Shown here: piece after piece, positions 32,633-46,075 of the stretch
Layout: each line of letters opens with the position of its first letter
Numbering within the stretch: position 1 is the first letter of the stretch
Source of the DNA: Trogon surrucura
Lineage: Eukaryota > Chordata > Aves > Trogoniformes > Trogonidae
Length of the DNA: 64,000 bases
Assembly (NCBI GenBank): GCA_020746105.1
Contig: CM036618.1
Coordinates: 7,324,501-7,388,500, forward strand
Direction: 5' to 3'
The notes under the pieces: generated by a model
Databases searched by the model: none
Told to the model about the DNA's origin: nothing
The model's input: only the letters and a program-made list of their open reading frames with translations
Program-made: the position numbers and the translations under genes

Positions 32633-35393
32633 CTCCAATTCAGACGTTGGAAAACTGCTTTATTAAGCCTGTCTAAGAGGTGTTAAAAAAATAAAAATAA
32701 TCCAGGAGATTGGGACAAAGATATCTTCCCAGAGCCTACGCATGTTCTGTTTGTTTGTTTTTTAAACCTGGATCACCGGAGGCAAACTCAGAGGAGTCTA
32801 GGGAAGTTAAATAATGACAAATACCAAATACAGCAGGTTCCTGCCGAGTTGTCCGAGACATTACTGAATTCAGTCAAGTGTCACTGCTATGCAGATGCTG
32901 AAGATCTGCCCCTAAATTTCCTCATGTATCATTTTATTCTGCAGTGTTGCCAGACACTGGGAGACAGATTAAGTGACAGAACTAGATGGGGAATTTTCTG
33001 GGTAAGAGGAAAATCTGCGGATTGAGAAATGCCATTTTCACCATGCAACAGCATACGATGGAGCAAGGAGAAATGGAGTCTCAGGCTTTCAGATTTCCAA
33101 AGTCCTTTCCCTTGTTATTCCTTTACCTGCTGCAAGCTCATTGCCTCCCATAAAACTCACTGAAAGAGAGTTACAGCATTCAAACAATAACAACTTTCTT
33201 CCCCAAATCAGAAAGCTCCTTATGCACGTAGGTGAGCATCTTTTTCCTTGTAATGGGGGGAGAGAAACAAGGTTGTACAAGGTCACATCACATCTGAATC
33301 TTGATCACTTAAGCAAATAGTGGATACTGCTACACCAGAGATGTTTGGATGGGGCAGGACTTCTGGGGTTATAGGCATCAATGGAGATGTATTCATCAGA
33401 AAGCATCCTTGCATTCCCCCTGACACTGAGCGCTGGCAGCAGCACTCCAGCTTAATACCATAAAACTGGCTTTCATTTAAGCAACTCAAAACACAGGTAG
33501 AAAAGAATGGAAATGAGATAAATGTGACAGTCAAAGACAGCAAACAGCAGTGTCTCAGCCTGTAGCCATGGGCGCCCCAAGTCCCTCTCTCCTGTCCGCA
33601 AGTGTCACCTCGTATGAAGAGAAGAAAAATTTCTCTTAAAAGAAATAAACCCACTATTTTATACAGCTGACAAATATACAATGGCTGATATCTGCATCGC
33701 AAATCCAAGCAACTACAAGCATAAAATAAAGTAAAAAATCCAAATGTTATTGCAATTAATTTTTTTTCTGAAGCTACACAGCATGCTTTAGGAGGTAATA
33801 AACACAGTCCAGATGAGCAGAGTATTTCCGTGCACGTCTCTTTACCTCTATAGCCCTGAGCTTAAACTAAATTAATCACAGCACTATCAAAATTTGCTAG
33901 CCAAGCTAACAGACAGGAGCACTTTTTTAGAAGCTCGAATGGCTTAATTCATACCTTGAAAATCCAAAAGCATCCTACAGAAAACCGTCAGTTAATCACC
34001 ACAAAATGAAATATGCACCAATCGCGATTCTCCCAGCAGAAACCCACAGCAGGTTTACTGGTCATGCAAAGCTCATATTGCAATGTCAGAATCTGGCCCT
34101 GAAAATTCCTTCAAGCTACCTCCACCTGCCCCAAACTGCTAAACCGCATGAGCAAATGATGCTACACTTCACATACACCATCCATACCTGTAAGGCAGCA
34201 AGCGCTGGGCATGTCCGAGTCTTTTCCAGTCTTGTCCTCCTGTGCTGGGAAGGAAACTTCCCATCCAAGTGTCAACTCCTGCCTCAGCCTCTGCCCTTTG
34301 TATTCCCAAGACCTCGAGACACACCTGCTTTTCCGTGTGTGCCGTTGGTTGTTGGGGTTTGGGTCTTTTTTTTATTTGTTTTGTTTTGCTTTCCTTTCTG
34401 GAAGAAATTAAACAGCCTGTGAGGAGTTCTCAGTAAACGAGAGAGAGAACCTTTTGGCTTGTGATGATTTAATCGAGCAAACCCCGTGACCTCCCTTTCC
34501 TGCGATCAGTGGGAACCGATCCCTTCTCCACCAGTGTGGGGTGGAGCTGCAGTTAAAAACCACAAGCCTGAGAGCACTGCACCGGGTGGGCAGGGCAGAT
34601 TTTCCTTCTCCGTCCGTTGTGTCAGAGAACATAGTGATTCCTGCTGGTCCAACACACGGAGATGACCTCCGGCGAGGAAGGAACCTGAGAAATATTTTCT
34701 AAGTGATTTCCTGCCATGGGGGAGAAAGTGGATGTTAAAGGGACACTTGGGCGGCAGTGCTAACAGAGCTGCTGGGGAGTGCAATTTCAAGATGAGGAAA
34801 ACACTTTTTTGGTCATCAGGGATTTGTTAGTAAAAGAAATTACTTTTTTTTTTCCCTAAGGTGAGCTGTCCCAAGAGTCTCATTTGTTCCTGTGCCCAGT
34901 TATCTAGAGACTAAGTCGTGTAGGGGCTTCTCAGACTTCCAGCTATGGTGCCTTTCATGCTAAGAGGTTCTGAGATACTCTGCAACTTAATATAGGAGAG
35001 CCTTTCCACGTGGAGCTCATATTTGGCAACACCTCAGCGATGCAGCCGTGGCACAAGGCTTCCTCGTCGAGGTGCTGAAGAAATCTGGGCTGGCTCACAC
35101 ATAGCAGAAGGCAGTTGCCCCTGAAGTAACTCCCAAACTGTGCTGTGCAGGTCCTGCTGCCTCACACTGGGACTCCCGGAGTGGTGTTTTCATGTACTAG
35201 CCAAAAAACTGCAACCCAGGAAGGTGGGGGTGGTTCCCCAAGGCTCATTATTGGTTAGGGTGATGAAATGAAGGACACTGTAATGGCCTCCCTGTTTTTG
35301 TTTCTCCTGGCTTTGCACCATCTCTGATGTTTTTGCAAGATAACACACTACAGCACTGTGGCCCAACATCAACCCATGGGACAGCACAAGGCA
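32633..35393. other. Non-coding, no recognised content
   Basis: 2.8 kb. Two frames of about 140 codons (33283-33708 minus, 34006-34422 plus) lack any family signature. Nothing else supported. Confidence 0.5.
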
Positions 35394-35903
35394 TGTAACG
35401 AATATTGCTTTCTGGAGGTATCAGATTCTCCTTCTTGACTGTAGAAGCAGCTAAGAACAGCTTGTGAGGAGAGTGCTCCCATTCTCAGTCAATCCACAAG
35501 CGTAATTAAACTAAATTTATTAAGAAATGAAAGCTCCCCCAAATTCACAAGTTCTGGTATCGACTGAAAAGAGCAATTACTACACTACGCCCAACTCTTA
35601 AAGACAGAATAATGATCCGGATTGTACATACACTCACCATACAAAGATGAGGAGTCTCAACCTCAAGGAGTTCCCCTGGCCAGCATCCCAAGTCAAGGGG
35701 TAGGCTGTGCCCCGACTGCAGGACCTGCTGCTTCGAAGGGACCTGCTCCAAGGTGCCCCAGGCAAGAATCCGTTTTAAAGCTCAATCTAATCTGAGCTGT
35801 GGTCAATCAAAGTCATCTCAGCCTCCCATTGGTTACCAGCCAACTTCTTGAGTGTCCACTCAGGCTGGTGGGCTAGATCCAAACTAGCCAGAAACTTCTA
35901 GCA
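35394..35903 (-). mobile_element. Probable LTR of another type
   Basis: Read on the minus strand the stretch has the order expected of a retroviral LTR: a CCAAT box (complement at 35828-35832), a TATA-like TTTAAAA (complement at 35773-35779), and AATAAA (complement at 35516-35521) about 260 bp downstream. It is bounded by TG...CA in one reading (TGTAACG at 35394, TAGCA at 35903). The right end is uncertain; an alternative end at 35933 would give only a partial match of flanks (AAGGCA versus AAGGAT). I cannot name the family. Confidence 0.5.
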
Positions 35904-35969
35904 GTTTCTCTGAAATCTGCCTGGATGGACCCAAAGGATGGGGAGGAGTGGAAGCAGGTGCCTGCCAGG

Positions 35970-36838
35970 AGAGGCTTGAGAAATGGGCCAGTGCAATCTG
36001 CATGAGCTTCAACGAGTCAAAGGGCAAGGTCCTGCACCTGGGTCAGGCCAATCCCAGGCACAAATACAAACTGGGCACAGAGTAGGTTGAGAGTAGCCCT
36101 GAAGAGAAGGACTTGGGGGTGTTGATAGATGAGAAGCTCAACATGAGCTGGCAGGGTGCTCATGCAGCCCAGAAGGCCAACCCTGTCCTGGGATGCATCA
36201 AGAGGAGTGTGGCCAGCAGGTCAGGAGAGGTGATTCTACCCCTTTACTCTGCTCTTGTGAGACCCCACCTCCAATATTGCGTCCAGTTCTGGTGTCGCCA
36301 CCATAAGAGGGACATGGATCTGTTGGAGCGTGTTCAGAGGAGGCCACAAAGATGATCCAGGGGCTGGAGCACCTCTGCTATGAGGACAGGCTGTGGGAGC
36401 TGGGATTGTTGAGTCTTGAAAAGAGAAGACTTCGGGGGGACCTAGTAGCTGCCTTCCAATACCTAAAGTGATCCTACAGGAAGGCTGGGAAGGGACTTTT
36501 TACAAGAGTGTTCACTGATAGGACAAGGGGAAATGGGTTTAAGTTGAAGGAGAATAGATTTAGATTGGACCTTAGGAAGAAATACTTCAGTATGAGGGTT
36601 GGCAAGACTTTGGAATAAATTGCCCAGAGATGTTGTGGCTGCCCCCTCCCTGAAGGTGTTCAAGGCCAGGTTGGACAGAGCCTTGAGTAGCCTGATCTAG
36701 TTGAGAGGCGTCCCTGCCCGTGACAGGGAGGTTGGATTAGATGATCTCTAAGGTCCCTTCCAACTTAGGCCATTCTATGATTCTATGATTCTATGATTCT
36801 ATGATTCTATGATTCTATGATTCTATGATTCTATGACT
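35970..36838 (+). mobile_element. CR1 LINE fragment with expanded octamer tail
   Basis: Starts in ORF2 at [17 protein letters not shown] coding sequence (one stop and small indels), then [33 protein letters not shown], the 3' UTR and tail. Same subfamily as 4838 and 25345. The frame is broken in several places, so no protein. Confidence 0.96.
36772..36836 (+). repeat. (ATTCTATG)8 tail array
   Basis: Eight nearly perfect head-to-tail copies of the CR1 3' octamer; most CR1 copies here have two. Confidence 0.95.
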
Positions 36839-36887
36839 GTCTCTATGACCAGTGGTCTGCAAGGTCACTGCTTTTCTTCCTGAAGCA

Positions 36888-37222
36888 CAAGGATAGGGGA
36901 TCTAATTAATGTATATAAATATATGAGGGCTGGGAATCAAGAAGGAAGGGACAATCTCTTTTCACTTGTGCCCTGTGATAGGACAAGAGGCAGTGGATGC
37001 AAGCTACAGCACGAGAAGTTCCACCTCAACATGAGGAAGAGTTTCCCTATTATGAGGGTGACAGAGCACTGGAACAGGCTGCTCAGAGAGGTCATGGAAC
37101 CTCCTTCTCTGGAGACTTTCAAGATTCGTCTGGATACGTTCATGTGTGACCTGCAGTTGGACTTGATCTCCCGAGGTCCCTTCCAACCCCTAAGATTTTC
37201 TGATTCTGTGATTCTGTGAATT
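36888..37222 (+). mobile_element. CR1 LINE 3' fragment
   Basis: 'aggataggggatctaattaatgtatataaat' through GATTCTGTGATTCTGTG. Immediately follows the copy at 35970 in the same direction but belongs to another subfamily (like 11113), so it is a separate insertion. Confidence 0.95.
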
Positions 37223-38373
37223 CATTTCAGTGACAGGACAATTAATTTGAGTATTCAGAGCACTTCAGTACACTGTCATTGCCCAGCTTTATGGTTTTCT
37301 TTTAGGTTTAAATGACTTGGCTTTATAATGTGGTTTTTTTAGGCTAATTACCACAATTGTATGAATTTCATCATAGGAGAATAATGGCTACAATAAGTGT
37401 AATGTAATCGTTGTGTTGAGAAGGCACAAAATGCTGAAAGGCTATTTAATCTCCTAGAGAAAAGCACAGAAAAAAAACAATTCTAGGAAACCAAAGCTGG
37501 ATAAATTTAATTTAGAAGCAAAGGTTCATATTTTTAATAACCCCCAGCAATCAACCATATAGGCAAACTTCTGTATGATTCACTAATATTTTACATGCTT
37601 GTATCACAGCTGGCTGCTTTCCTATATGAGGTGCTTCGTTTTTCTTCATTATTGGACTTAGATAGAGATGCAGCTGTTTGACATCCCTAATACAGGCCCT
37701 GCTTTTTCAGCCTTTAGACATACTGGAGCTCTTTTATTATTAAATTAGGGATCTGAGTTCTTTACTGGACTGTGGTTTTAACAACATGTTTTGTCTGGGG
37801 TTATATAGAGCTGCATGTTCTAAAAGCAGTATTGACAACAGGCAACCAAAGGCCTTCATAGCTGATGAGAAATCCCCGGTGCAGAGACTGTAGGAACTTC
37901 TGCAGAATGATGGAGAACTCATTGAGCTCTTGTGAAAACCAACAGAGGAAGTGGAAAACGCCTGTGACCAGTAGCCTTTGTGTTCATGTGATTGTTGGAT
38001 TTCCCCTAGCAAAATCCATGCAGTAATTCCTCCAGGAATTTCTGAGTCCCTATGCACAAAACGTAACCCACCCATCCCTTTCTGAAACTTCAGGCAGCTT
38101 CCTTTGGTTTAACCAGGCTCTCTTTAAAATAGACAGTTCCAGGCAATGGCCTGTTTTCCCGTCCTTTCTTCTGACAATGGACAATGAAGAAAACACTTAT
38201 TAATAGTGCATTATCAAACAGAAGTGAACACCTGAGGGGGTTGAGTGTGGAGAGCTCTGCAAACCTGTGTCTTACATCATAACTCCATGCAATGCAGTGT
38301 GCAGTGGAATTTGTGCTTATTATTATTCCAAGCACTAACTTGCTAATGTTCCAAGCACTAGTGAGCTTAATAT
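37223..38373. other. Non-coding, no recognised content
   Basis: AT-rich unique-looking sequence. No gene. Confidence 0.5.
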
Positions 38374-38482
38374 TGCAATTATTATTGTATTATTGTATTA
38401 TTATTGTAATTATTGTTGTATTATTGTAATTATTAGTGTCATTATGTATTATTATTGTAATTATTGTAATTATTAACATGAG
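38374..38482. repeat. (ATT)n / TTATTG microsatellite
   Basis: About 100 bp of imperfect ATT and GTATTATT units, directly before a CR1 tail. Confidence 0.92.
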
Positions 38483-38489
38483 AGTTATT

Positions 38490-38592
38490 AATCATAAAAT
38501 CATAGAATCATTTAGGTTGCAAAAGACCTCTAAGTTCATTGAGTCCCAGCAATGCCAGGTCCACCATTAAGCCATGACCCTAGCAACACAGA
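38490..38592 (-). mobile_element. CR1 3' end fragment
   Basis: 'aaaatcatagaatcatttaggttgcaaaagacctct ... ccaccattaagccatgaccct'. The old CR1 3' end. Confidence 0.9.
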
Positions 38593-41500
38593 GAAGCCCC
38601 AGCAGTCAGAATACCTTTGTGTTGAAGGTGTGCAGACACAGAGTTTCTGCTCTAAAGAGCAAGACAAGTAGTAGCTGAAGATATACAGATGGGATAAGAT
38701 AAGGACACAAGGAATGGTCCTGCTACTGGTGTGTCAAAGGGACAAATTAGGACAATGATCAGGCTAGACATGATGTGTGCAAGGACACCATCAGAAGGAG
38801 ATGGAAGAATGCTGTCATCATCCAGGTGGTACCATCAGTGAGATGGCCAGAACCCAAGTGGGAATGGAGGGAAGATAATATCTCCTGGAGTTGGAATCAA
38901 GCAGAATCTGCAAGATTTCAGCAGGGTATGAATGGGAGCTCGTGAAGAGTTAAAGTTCCAGTAGTGTAGAGACTTTTTCATGGGAATGACCTCACGTACC
39001 TGAAGAATCCAACTGGGATTTTTTTCAGGGCCAAGACATGTCTTTTGAATTCCTATCAGCTCACAGAAAATCCCAAGTAAGCATGAGGCAGCAAAGGTCA
39101 GAGACCTCCATGAGAGCTGTGGAGTCACCACATGAATGTTTAGAGGTAATTGAGCCCAAAGAAAGGCAAAAAAGGATTTATGAATTCCAGCCTGCTGAGA
39201 ATCTGTGCATATACATATTGTCCATTCATTCAGCAAGCCATCCTCTCTTTTGCATAGAAAACAACTAGGGAAAACAGAAACTTCTGGATATACAGGAATC
39301 TCCGTATTTGGTACAATTCCCTGTGAAGGGCGCTTTTACTGTGTGAATCTGACCTTTTATCTCCTTTGCAAACGTGAATGAGACGTCTTCACCATCGTAT
39401 ATTCCTTTTGACATAGAGATCTTATTCCCAAATGATTTTTTTATTAAATCAAACTCTTCTTTGCTTTCCTTCTTTGCTCTGGGACAAGAAGTATTCTTTA
39501 CGCTGCTGAAAATAAGACAAAGTTGCCGCGAAGGTCCCATGTCCTTTTTAAGAGACATGGCGTTTTTTTAAGAGACAACCTCATGTGCATTGGAAGAAGC
39601 AAACTAATTTGAGGAAGAGTGGGGTTTTTAGAGATGAATATTGCAATGTTTGTTAATTCCTTCCCTAATGCCATTTCAACTAATCACACATTTTCTCTGA
39701 GGGACACAACTTATTGCCATTTCTTGTAGTCTCAGCGATAATAAATACCTACAAGTTTCCTGTTGGAGGCTCAACAATACCTGAAGGACAAGCATGTTTT
39801 GTTTCACTGTTCAGCATCTGGAAGAGATGTCCACTAGTCAAACAACAGGCAACTGCTTTCCAAGTATACAGTGAAGTCTTTTGTGAGGCCAACAGCCAGG
39901 CTGAGCCTGGCAGGAGACACATTTGTTGACTGATGATATTAGGAAGCAGGAGAGAGTAGAGAAATGAGCTGCAAGGTAAGGGATAGGTCTGCTGGAAATA
40001 CAGAAGAAAGTTGGTAACAGAGATATAGAGAGGATACAGAAGGACTACAGTAAGGTCTGTAGGTCTACAGTAAGGGGAGGTGTGGTGGTTTGAACATTGT
40101 TTTGGTGAATGTGGTAGGGAATATGGTGGGACTCCATATGGCAGTAGAACACATTTGACAAAAAGCTAGGGAAAAAATAACTAGTTCTGTGATTCATGAG
40201 TCAACTTTATCTTTTTACAGTTCTATGCTAAGCAGGTGGGATGTTGCTGAAGAATTCTGGATGCTCCTGCACCCTGAAGACTCCTAAGACAGATGCTCAG
40301 GTCAGTGTCCTAGGTGTGAGACAGTGATGAGCCTGGAGTCCGAGCAGTGGGGAAAGGCATTTCGGAATGCTTTGGTCACTGGTATTAGAAGGGGAGAAAC
40401 AGTTCACCTGAATTACTAACTTTTAACAGAGACTTCCTTGTTCGCTTTTAGCCTTGTGAAATGGTGAAACTCTGCTCTATAAGGGCATTAAGAAAGGGTG
40501 TAATTTGTTTTCTTGGTGGAGTGGAAGGAATCTGATATTACTCAGTTTCTTATCAGGAGAATGTTGATAAATGCCACCTCCACTCCCACCAATAGAATTT
40601 ACCTCTCATCTACCACCTGGTAGAATTTTTGCACTATGGCATTTTTGTGGTGGTTGGTTAAACTTCCTCTGAGCATCTTTGCTTTGTGTCTGATCCATGA
40701 CATTCATCAGTCTACTAGCTGCTTTTTACTCAAGGTAAGTGGACCTTAAGGAACTGAATTATCTTCAGATTGGAACCATCAGCAGATATGCCAAATGCTA
40801 GATAACACATCACCCTGAACCTTCAAGTGCTTTGCATTGACGTGGGAGTCTCCAGCACAGCTTCTGGCTGACTTGTAATAGCATGTTTCCAAGCACTAAT
40901 GGGAAAAACAATGGGGAGGCACCTGCTGAGGGACCTAGCACTTGGCTTGCAAACACCTGGGTGGATACTTAACCCACAGGGGAAGGAGAGACCCAGTGCT
41001 GGGGACCAAAAGAAGGTGGCTTCTCTGCATGGTAGGAGCCAGGATCTGGAAGAGCAGTGCCATCACTGATGGGCACAGTACCATGGTACCTGAACAAGAA
41101 AAGCAGAGCAGGTCTGGTGACAGTGACAGGGTTCAGCCAGAGTCCCATCCCTAAACAAGCCAATAGTGAAGGCACAGGTTCAAAGTGAAGCTGGGAGGTC
41201 ATATCAGCAAGTCAGTGATGGGATTAGCAAGGTACAAGGTAGGGAACATGCAGACAGACAACATGGCTTGGCCAAGGACCGAGGGCAAAACTTAAATGTG
41301 GCTCCTGAGCCAAGGCAGTGTCCCGGATGAGATATGTCCCAGCTTGTTCTCACACCTTAGCTGTCTTCGCAGCAGTCTGATCCCTGGTTACAGAGCTGCA
41401 CCTTGGGCATAGGCAAACAAACCTCAAAGAGAGGAGAAAAGAGTTTGCAAAGTCAGTCAGTGCTCTCAGGGCCATGACACTTGCTCTTAAACATCTAAAT

Positions 41501-44500
41501 CCATTGGAATTGACTGCTGGGAGTATTTCAGTGAGTAGAGATGCAGTTACATTTCAAAGCTGCCTAGAACCAATGTGCAGAAGGAGGCAACACCTCGCTT
41601 CTGTGGATCTGCTCCTACCATACTATTTTGAGCTCATCTCAGTGTCCAGGCTGGCCATTACACAGAAGGAAGACTGGTTGCCTTGGGTCTCAGATCCAGT
41701 GAAGCAAGAGTAAAATGCTGCAGAACATGGTGGTACCAAATGTCTTATGCCTTGCTAAATATTGTATTCTCCTCTCATTTAGAGGCTTTTCCCCTGGTTG
41801 GGGGCCTTGGTTGTACTAACGGCTTCAGTTCGCTGTGCTTTCTACATTGACAAAGAAAGAGAAGGGAAAAAAAAAAAGGGAGACTAATAGAGAAAGACAG
41901 ATCTGAGCAGCCAAAAAAAATAATTTCTTAACAAGGAAAACACTCACCTCAGTGTTAGATGCCAAAGGGGTCAAACGCCAGACAAAATCTTGATTTGCAA
42001 CTCAGTTATCCAGAATTGAGACCAAGGTTTAACTTCTGTTTGGCCCCTGATCTCTCTCATTTGTCTGCACCAAAAGTGTCTCTGTGGTATGCAGTTGTGC
42101 TGGTCTGATCCCTTAGGCTCAGCTTGACATCTTAGTCACCCATGAAGAGTTGATGCAGATGTTGCTAAGCAACTGAAAACTGAACCTGAAAGGTTTTGGA
42201 TGAGATAAGAGTAGTGGCATGGCCTCATTCACATCCCTTGGATGTGCTGAGACTGCATTGCACTGGTATTTCTGAAGTAAAACCGGTATGGGTGTGAGGT
42301 GCTTTGTCTAACAACAGTTTTTGCTGGAAAGTCCTCGTGCTTTTCAAAGTAGACAACTCCCTAGCCAAAGCTAAGCTCTCGTAGAGATGTGAGGACTTAG
42401 TTGCCACTTCAGATGCCAAGTTCTATGGCTATTGTCAATACCCTTCTTAAATACTCTGAAAGTCCCAATCAGCCATTGCCTAAGCCTATAGATACCTCTG
42501 CTTGCTCAGGATTTATTTGGGTAGATCAGAGTTCACCTCTGCAGGTTTCTGAGAGTCCCTTCCTGAGGAGATCAACCTGGACCAGGTCCAGACATCGTCC
42601 ATGTAGGGAGGCATTACAGGCTGTCCCTGGCCAAGCTGAAGATCTTGGGCTGCATGTGCATATTATGATGTCTTCCAGACTTTTATCCCAATAGCTTTTC
42701 AGATCTCACCTCTAGAAATGGGTAGAAAGCCTCTGGGATTGTGACCCAGTACAGACGTATCACCTGCAGAACAGATCTGGAGAGAAAATTCTTGCTGCAC
42801 AACCCCAAAACCCGTCCAAGAGAGAAAGGGGAACACGGGACAGGGCAATACTGAATTATCAGGTTAATGAATCTTGAAAATGCTGTTTATGGATTAAAAC
42901 GGTTAGTTTGTTCATTAACCAGCACACCTGGCCCTTTTATTAATGCAGCACAGAGGCGGTTCTTTCTTAATGTTTAGCATAAAAATGGAGAAATATCATC
43001 AGTGAACTGTGTACATGAAAATAAACCCTGATATTAGGTTAGGGTGTACATTCAGCAAGCTCAGCTGATGCTGGCCATGAGTTTGACCTTCTCACTGAAG
43101 CCAGCTGAAGAGAAAAGACAGCAAAAGACTTTTGAACCAGTTTTGCACCAGCATAGCTTCATCTGCACTTGTGTAAATCCTCCTTTGCAAGGGTGGATGG
43201 AGAGGATGACCAGACCTGTGGACTGTCAGGTGAAACCCATCACCTGAGGCTCTTCCTTTTCAAGTCCCAAATCACTGAACATGCTGGTCCTTACAGAAGG
43301 GTTGATGCACTGCAGGCTCTCCTCAGTCCAATTCTTGGAGTGTCCAGTCTGTCCAAGGGTCTGGGGAACAGAGGCTAAATATAGTTGAGATTAGAGGTAG
43401 TTGAAATCTGGAATTTCTCTGCAGAAGAAATTTATCACATACTGTAAAACATATGCCTCTTTGGGACCTTAAACAAAAATCTCTAATGGGGTCTCTAAGA
43501 GAAAGAAATATAGGAAAAAATATTTTGAAATAAAATATTTCATCTTAATTATCTGATAAATTATACTGGAATTGTAACAGAGGCTTATTCATGGATGTCG
43601 ATGACTTCGCGAATCCTAGCCATGATGATGATGATCGCTTCTCTCATCTTTGCTAGGTATCAGCCAAATCAGTGAAAACTAAGTTTAACAGAACCTGAAC
43701 CCTGGGAGAAAATTGCCCTGGGCCAAGGTGTTGAGAGCCTTCCACCAAGCCCAGAAGTAGTTCTTCTTGCTTGTTGAGTATCCCACGTGTCCAAGAGGTG
43801 GATCTCAGGTATCTAAGATGCCTTGGGTCCCTAGCAAGGGTCTGAAACACGCTAGGACCCTCAGCACAGGAGAGCTCTGCTGAGCAGAGTTTCCCTGGAG
43901 GCATCACTGATGGCGGCTCAGGCTCACTGACAGCGAGAATACAGGCTGGCTTCTAGCACACATAACCCTGGCAGCACTTCATCTGTAGTTTTGTGGAGTC
44001 GGACACGTTTCCACAAGACTTAATTTGTGACGAAATAGCATTTTTCAGTTTTTTTTAAAAAAAGAAAGTCCCTGAAGAAGACTCAGAAGCTTTTAGCACT
44101 GGCTTTTTTTCTTTGTTCCCATCTGCACATAAAGTTGATCCAGAGCAAACCTTCTACCTTTGCCTGGGTCAGTTGTACATTTCCTGTAATTATTGTTTGC
44201 CCGCTATCCTTCCTGTTACGAAAGGGAAGCTGGCAAGATAAATTTCTTGGGACTAGTCTACACTTGAAAGCACTGGCCCTATCCTAACCTCAGCAAGGAA
44301 TGCAGAGGGACACGTGCTGTCACCCAGCACACCTCGGAGGGGTCTCCCAGGGGGTGAGCAGGCTGCAGGTTAAAGAGACGTGGTGCAGGGGGACTTCACT
44401 GGATGCATATGGCACATCCTCTGTTTTCTCTCCTTCCCTCAGACCCATTGCACAGTAGCTGACCCAGCACACTGCTGGCTCCTGTAAATCCACCATCCTC

Positions 44501-45979
44501 ATGGTCCCAGCACCCTGAGCAGAGGACAATATGACGTGGTGCTGCTGATACATGGGACAGAGGCTGCTGGTGCATAGATATGAACTTATGAGCTGTGTGG
44601 GCAAGAACCTAAAGCACAGACTTCATTAAACACATCCTTCTGGCCTCACTGATTGCACAGGGATTGGGCTCCTGGGGTAGATCGGTGGGCTGTGGCCACT
44701 GTGGGACCCCTCTCTACCAATGCTGTCTGTTGCAGGATGTGTCCCAAAGGAAAAGGTCATTTCCCTTCCCACTACCCAGACCAGAGCTGCTCGCTGCTGG
44801 TGGATTTTAATCCTGCCAAGGACTGCAGACTGCTACTAGCCTATGGTTACCCGTTTACTCACGTCCAGCTGCAAGGGGCCATGGGACAACAGAAGTCTGT
44901 GTACACATGACCACAATGTGCATTCCCACAGTCAAAAATCAAGGTCAGATGGGACACCCACAGTCCCCACTCCTTTCTGGAGAGATCAGCTTTTGCCTTC
45001 TCCTTTGACATCAAAGCTTTAAAGTTGATTAGATGCTCCCTGTGGAGCACAGGCCAGATCTCACACTGGTTCTGCTTAAAAATACACATTGATCCAACTC
45101 AAAACACCAGCAAATCTGAGCAGCCTGAGCTGTGTGGTCATGTTGGTTGCAGGTTGTCCCATCCAGATGACAAAGGATGGATGCTCATAGGATGTCTCTA
45201 AGAGGTCTCAGATGAGCAAACACTGTTTATCTTGAGTAAACAGGTGGTACTTTCTGATAAGCAGACATGATCAAAGCAGGAAGGAAAACCTGAGCTATGG
45301 TTGTCCACCAGCATTGCTCATCCAAGCAAGAAAATAAACCTTGCCTTTTTATGTGGTTGGGAGAACCAGGAAAGCCTTTCATCCAGCCTGCTCATTTTAA
45401 AGGGAAATGTTTCCAAGAATGCAATATTTAGCTAGTATTAAATGCAGTCTTTGCCAAGTATTGAAAGAGATACTTTTAGCTTTTGCTGTAGCTGGCTAGC
45501 GGTAACCTCTCTGTCTCCTTTCGTGTTAGAATTACTACAGAAATGCTGAGAGTTCAGCAGCAGATTCAGAATTTGCCCAGGCAACTCCAGCCAGCCTCTG
45601 GCACCTTTTCTGACCAGGGGAACTAAGACATGGAGCACTAAGCTATTGACAATATTCAAAGCCTTTGGGCGACACAGCTCTTCCAAACAGCATGATCACC
45701 ATTGGATGTTTCCTGGACCCTGTCCCAGTTTTAAGAATAATTTTTAGCTGGCAAGAAGCTTCAGCAGGAGTACGTGTCATGCTTCTTCCCTGACTCCTGG
45801 AGGATGCTCTGCTGGGAGAGCTGATTCAGCTCACTGAGCTGGCAGGACACCTCAAGGATGTTTGCTGGGCAGTTTTTGTGGGATGAAGCAAAGTGGCAGA
45901 TGGAGGAGCTGTTTGAGCACTTGAAATGCGGCAGGGCAGTCGACAAGGATGGGAACACAGCTAAGAGCATGAGGGAAGA
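38593..45979. other. Non-coding stretch, 7.4 kb, nearly repeat-free to the eye
   Basis: No protein-coding gene supported and no CR1 copy seen. One lysine-rich minus-strand frame at 39265-39558 follows a good splice acceptor and is listed as a finding. (GAT)n is very short at 43624. An A run lies at 41868. Confidence 0.45.
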
Positions 45980-46075
45980 GATAGAATCATAGAATTGAGT
46001 CCAACTGTTGAGCTAGAAGTGCCAGGTCCACCACTAGACCATGTCTCTAAGCATCATCAGCTTTGTTCAAGCCCT
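45980..46075 (-). mobile_element. CR1 3' end fragment
   Basis: 'tagaatcatagaattgagtccaac ... gccaggtccaccactagaccatgtctctaag', with a small internal deletion. Confidence 0.88.

Noticed and set aside
33283..33708. 141-codon minus-strand open frame
   Set aside because: Hydrophobic but without recognisable motif; no neighbouring exons found.
34006..34422. 138-codon plus-strand open frame
   Set aside because: Overlaps two other open frames on the same strand; no signature.
36772..36836. Regular repeat array resembling a CRISPR
   Set aside because: 8-bp units without spacers, at a CR1 3' end, in a vertebrate genome.
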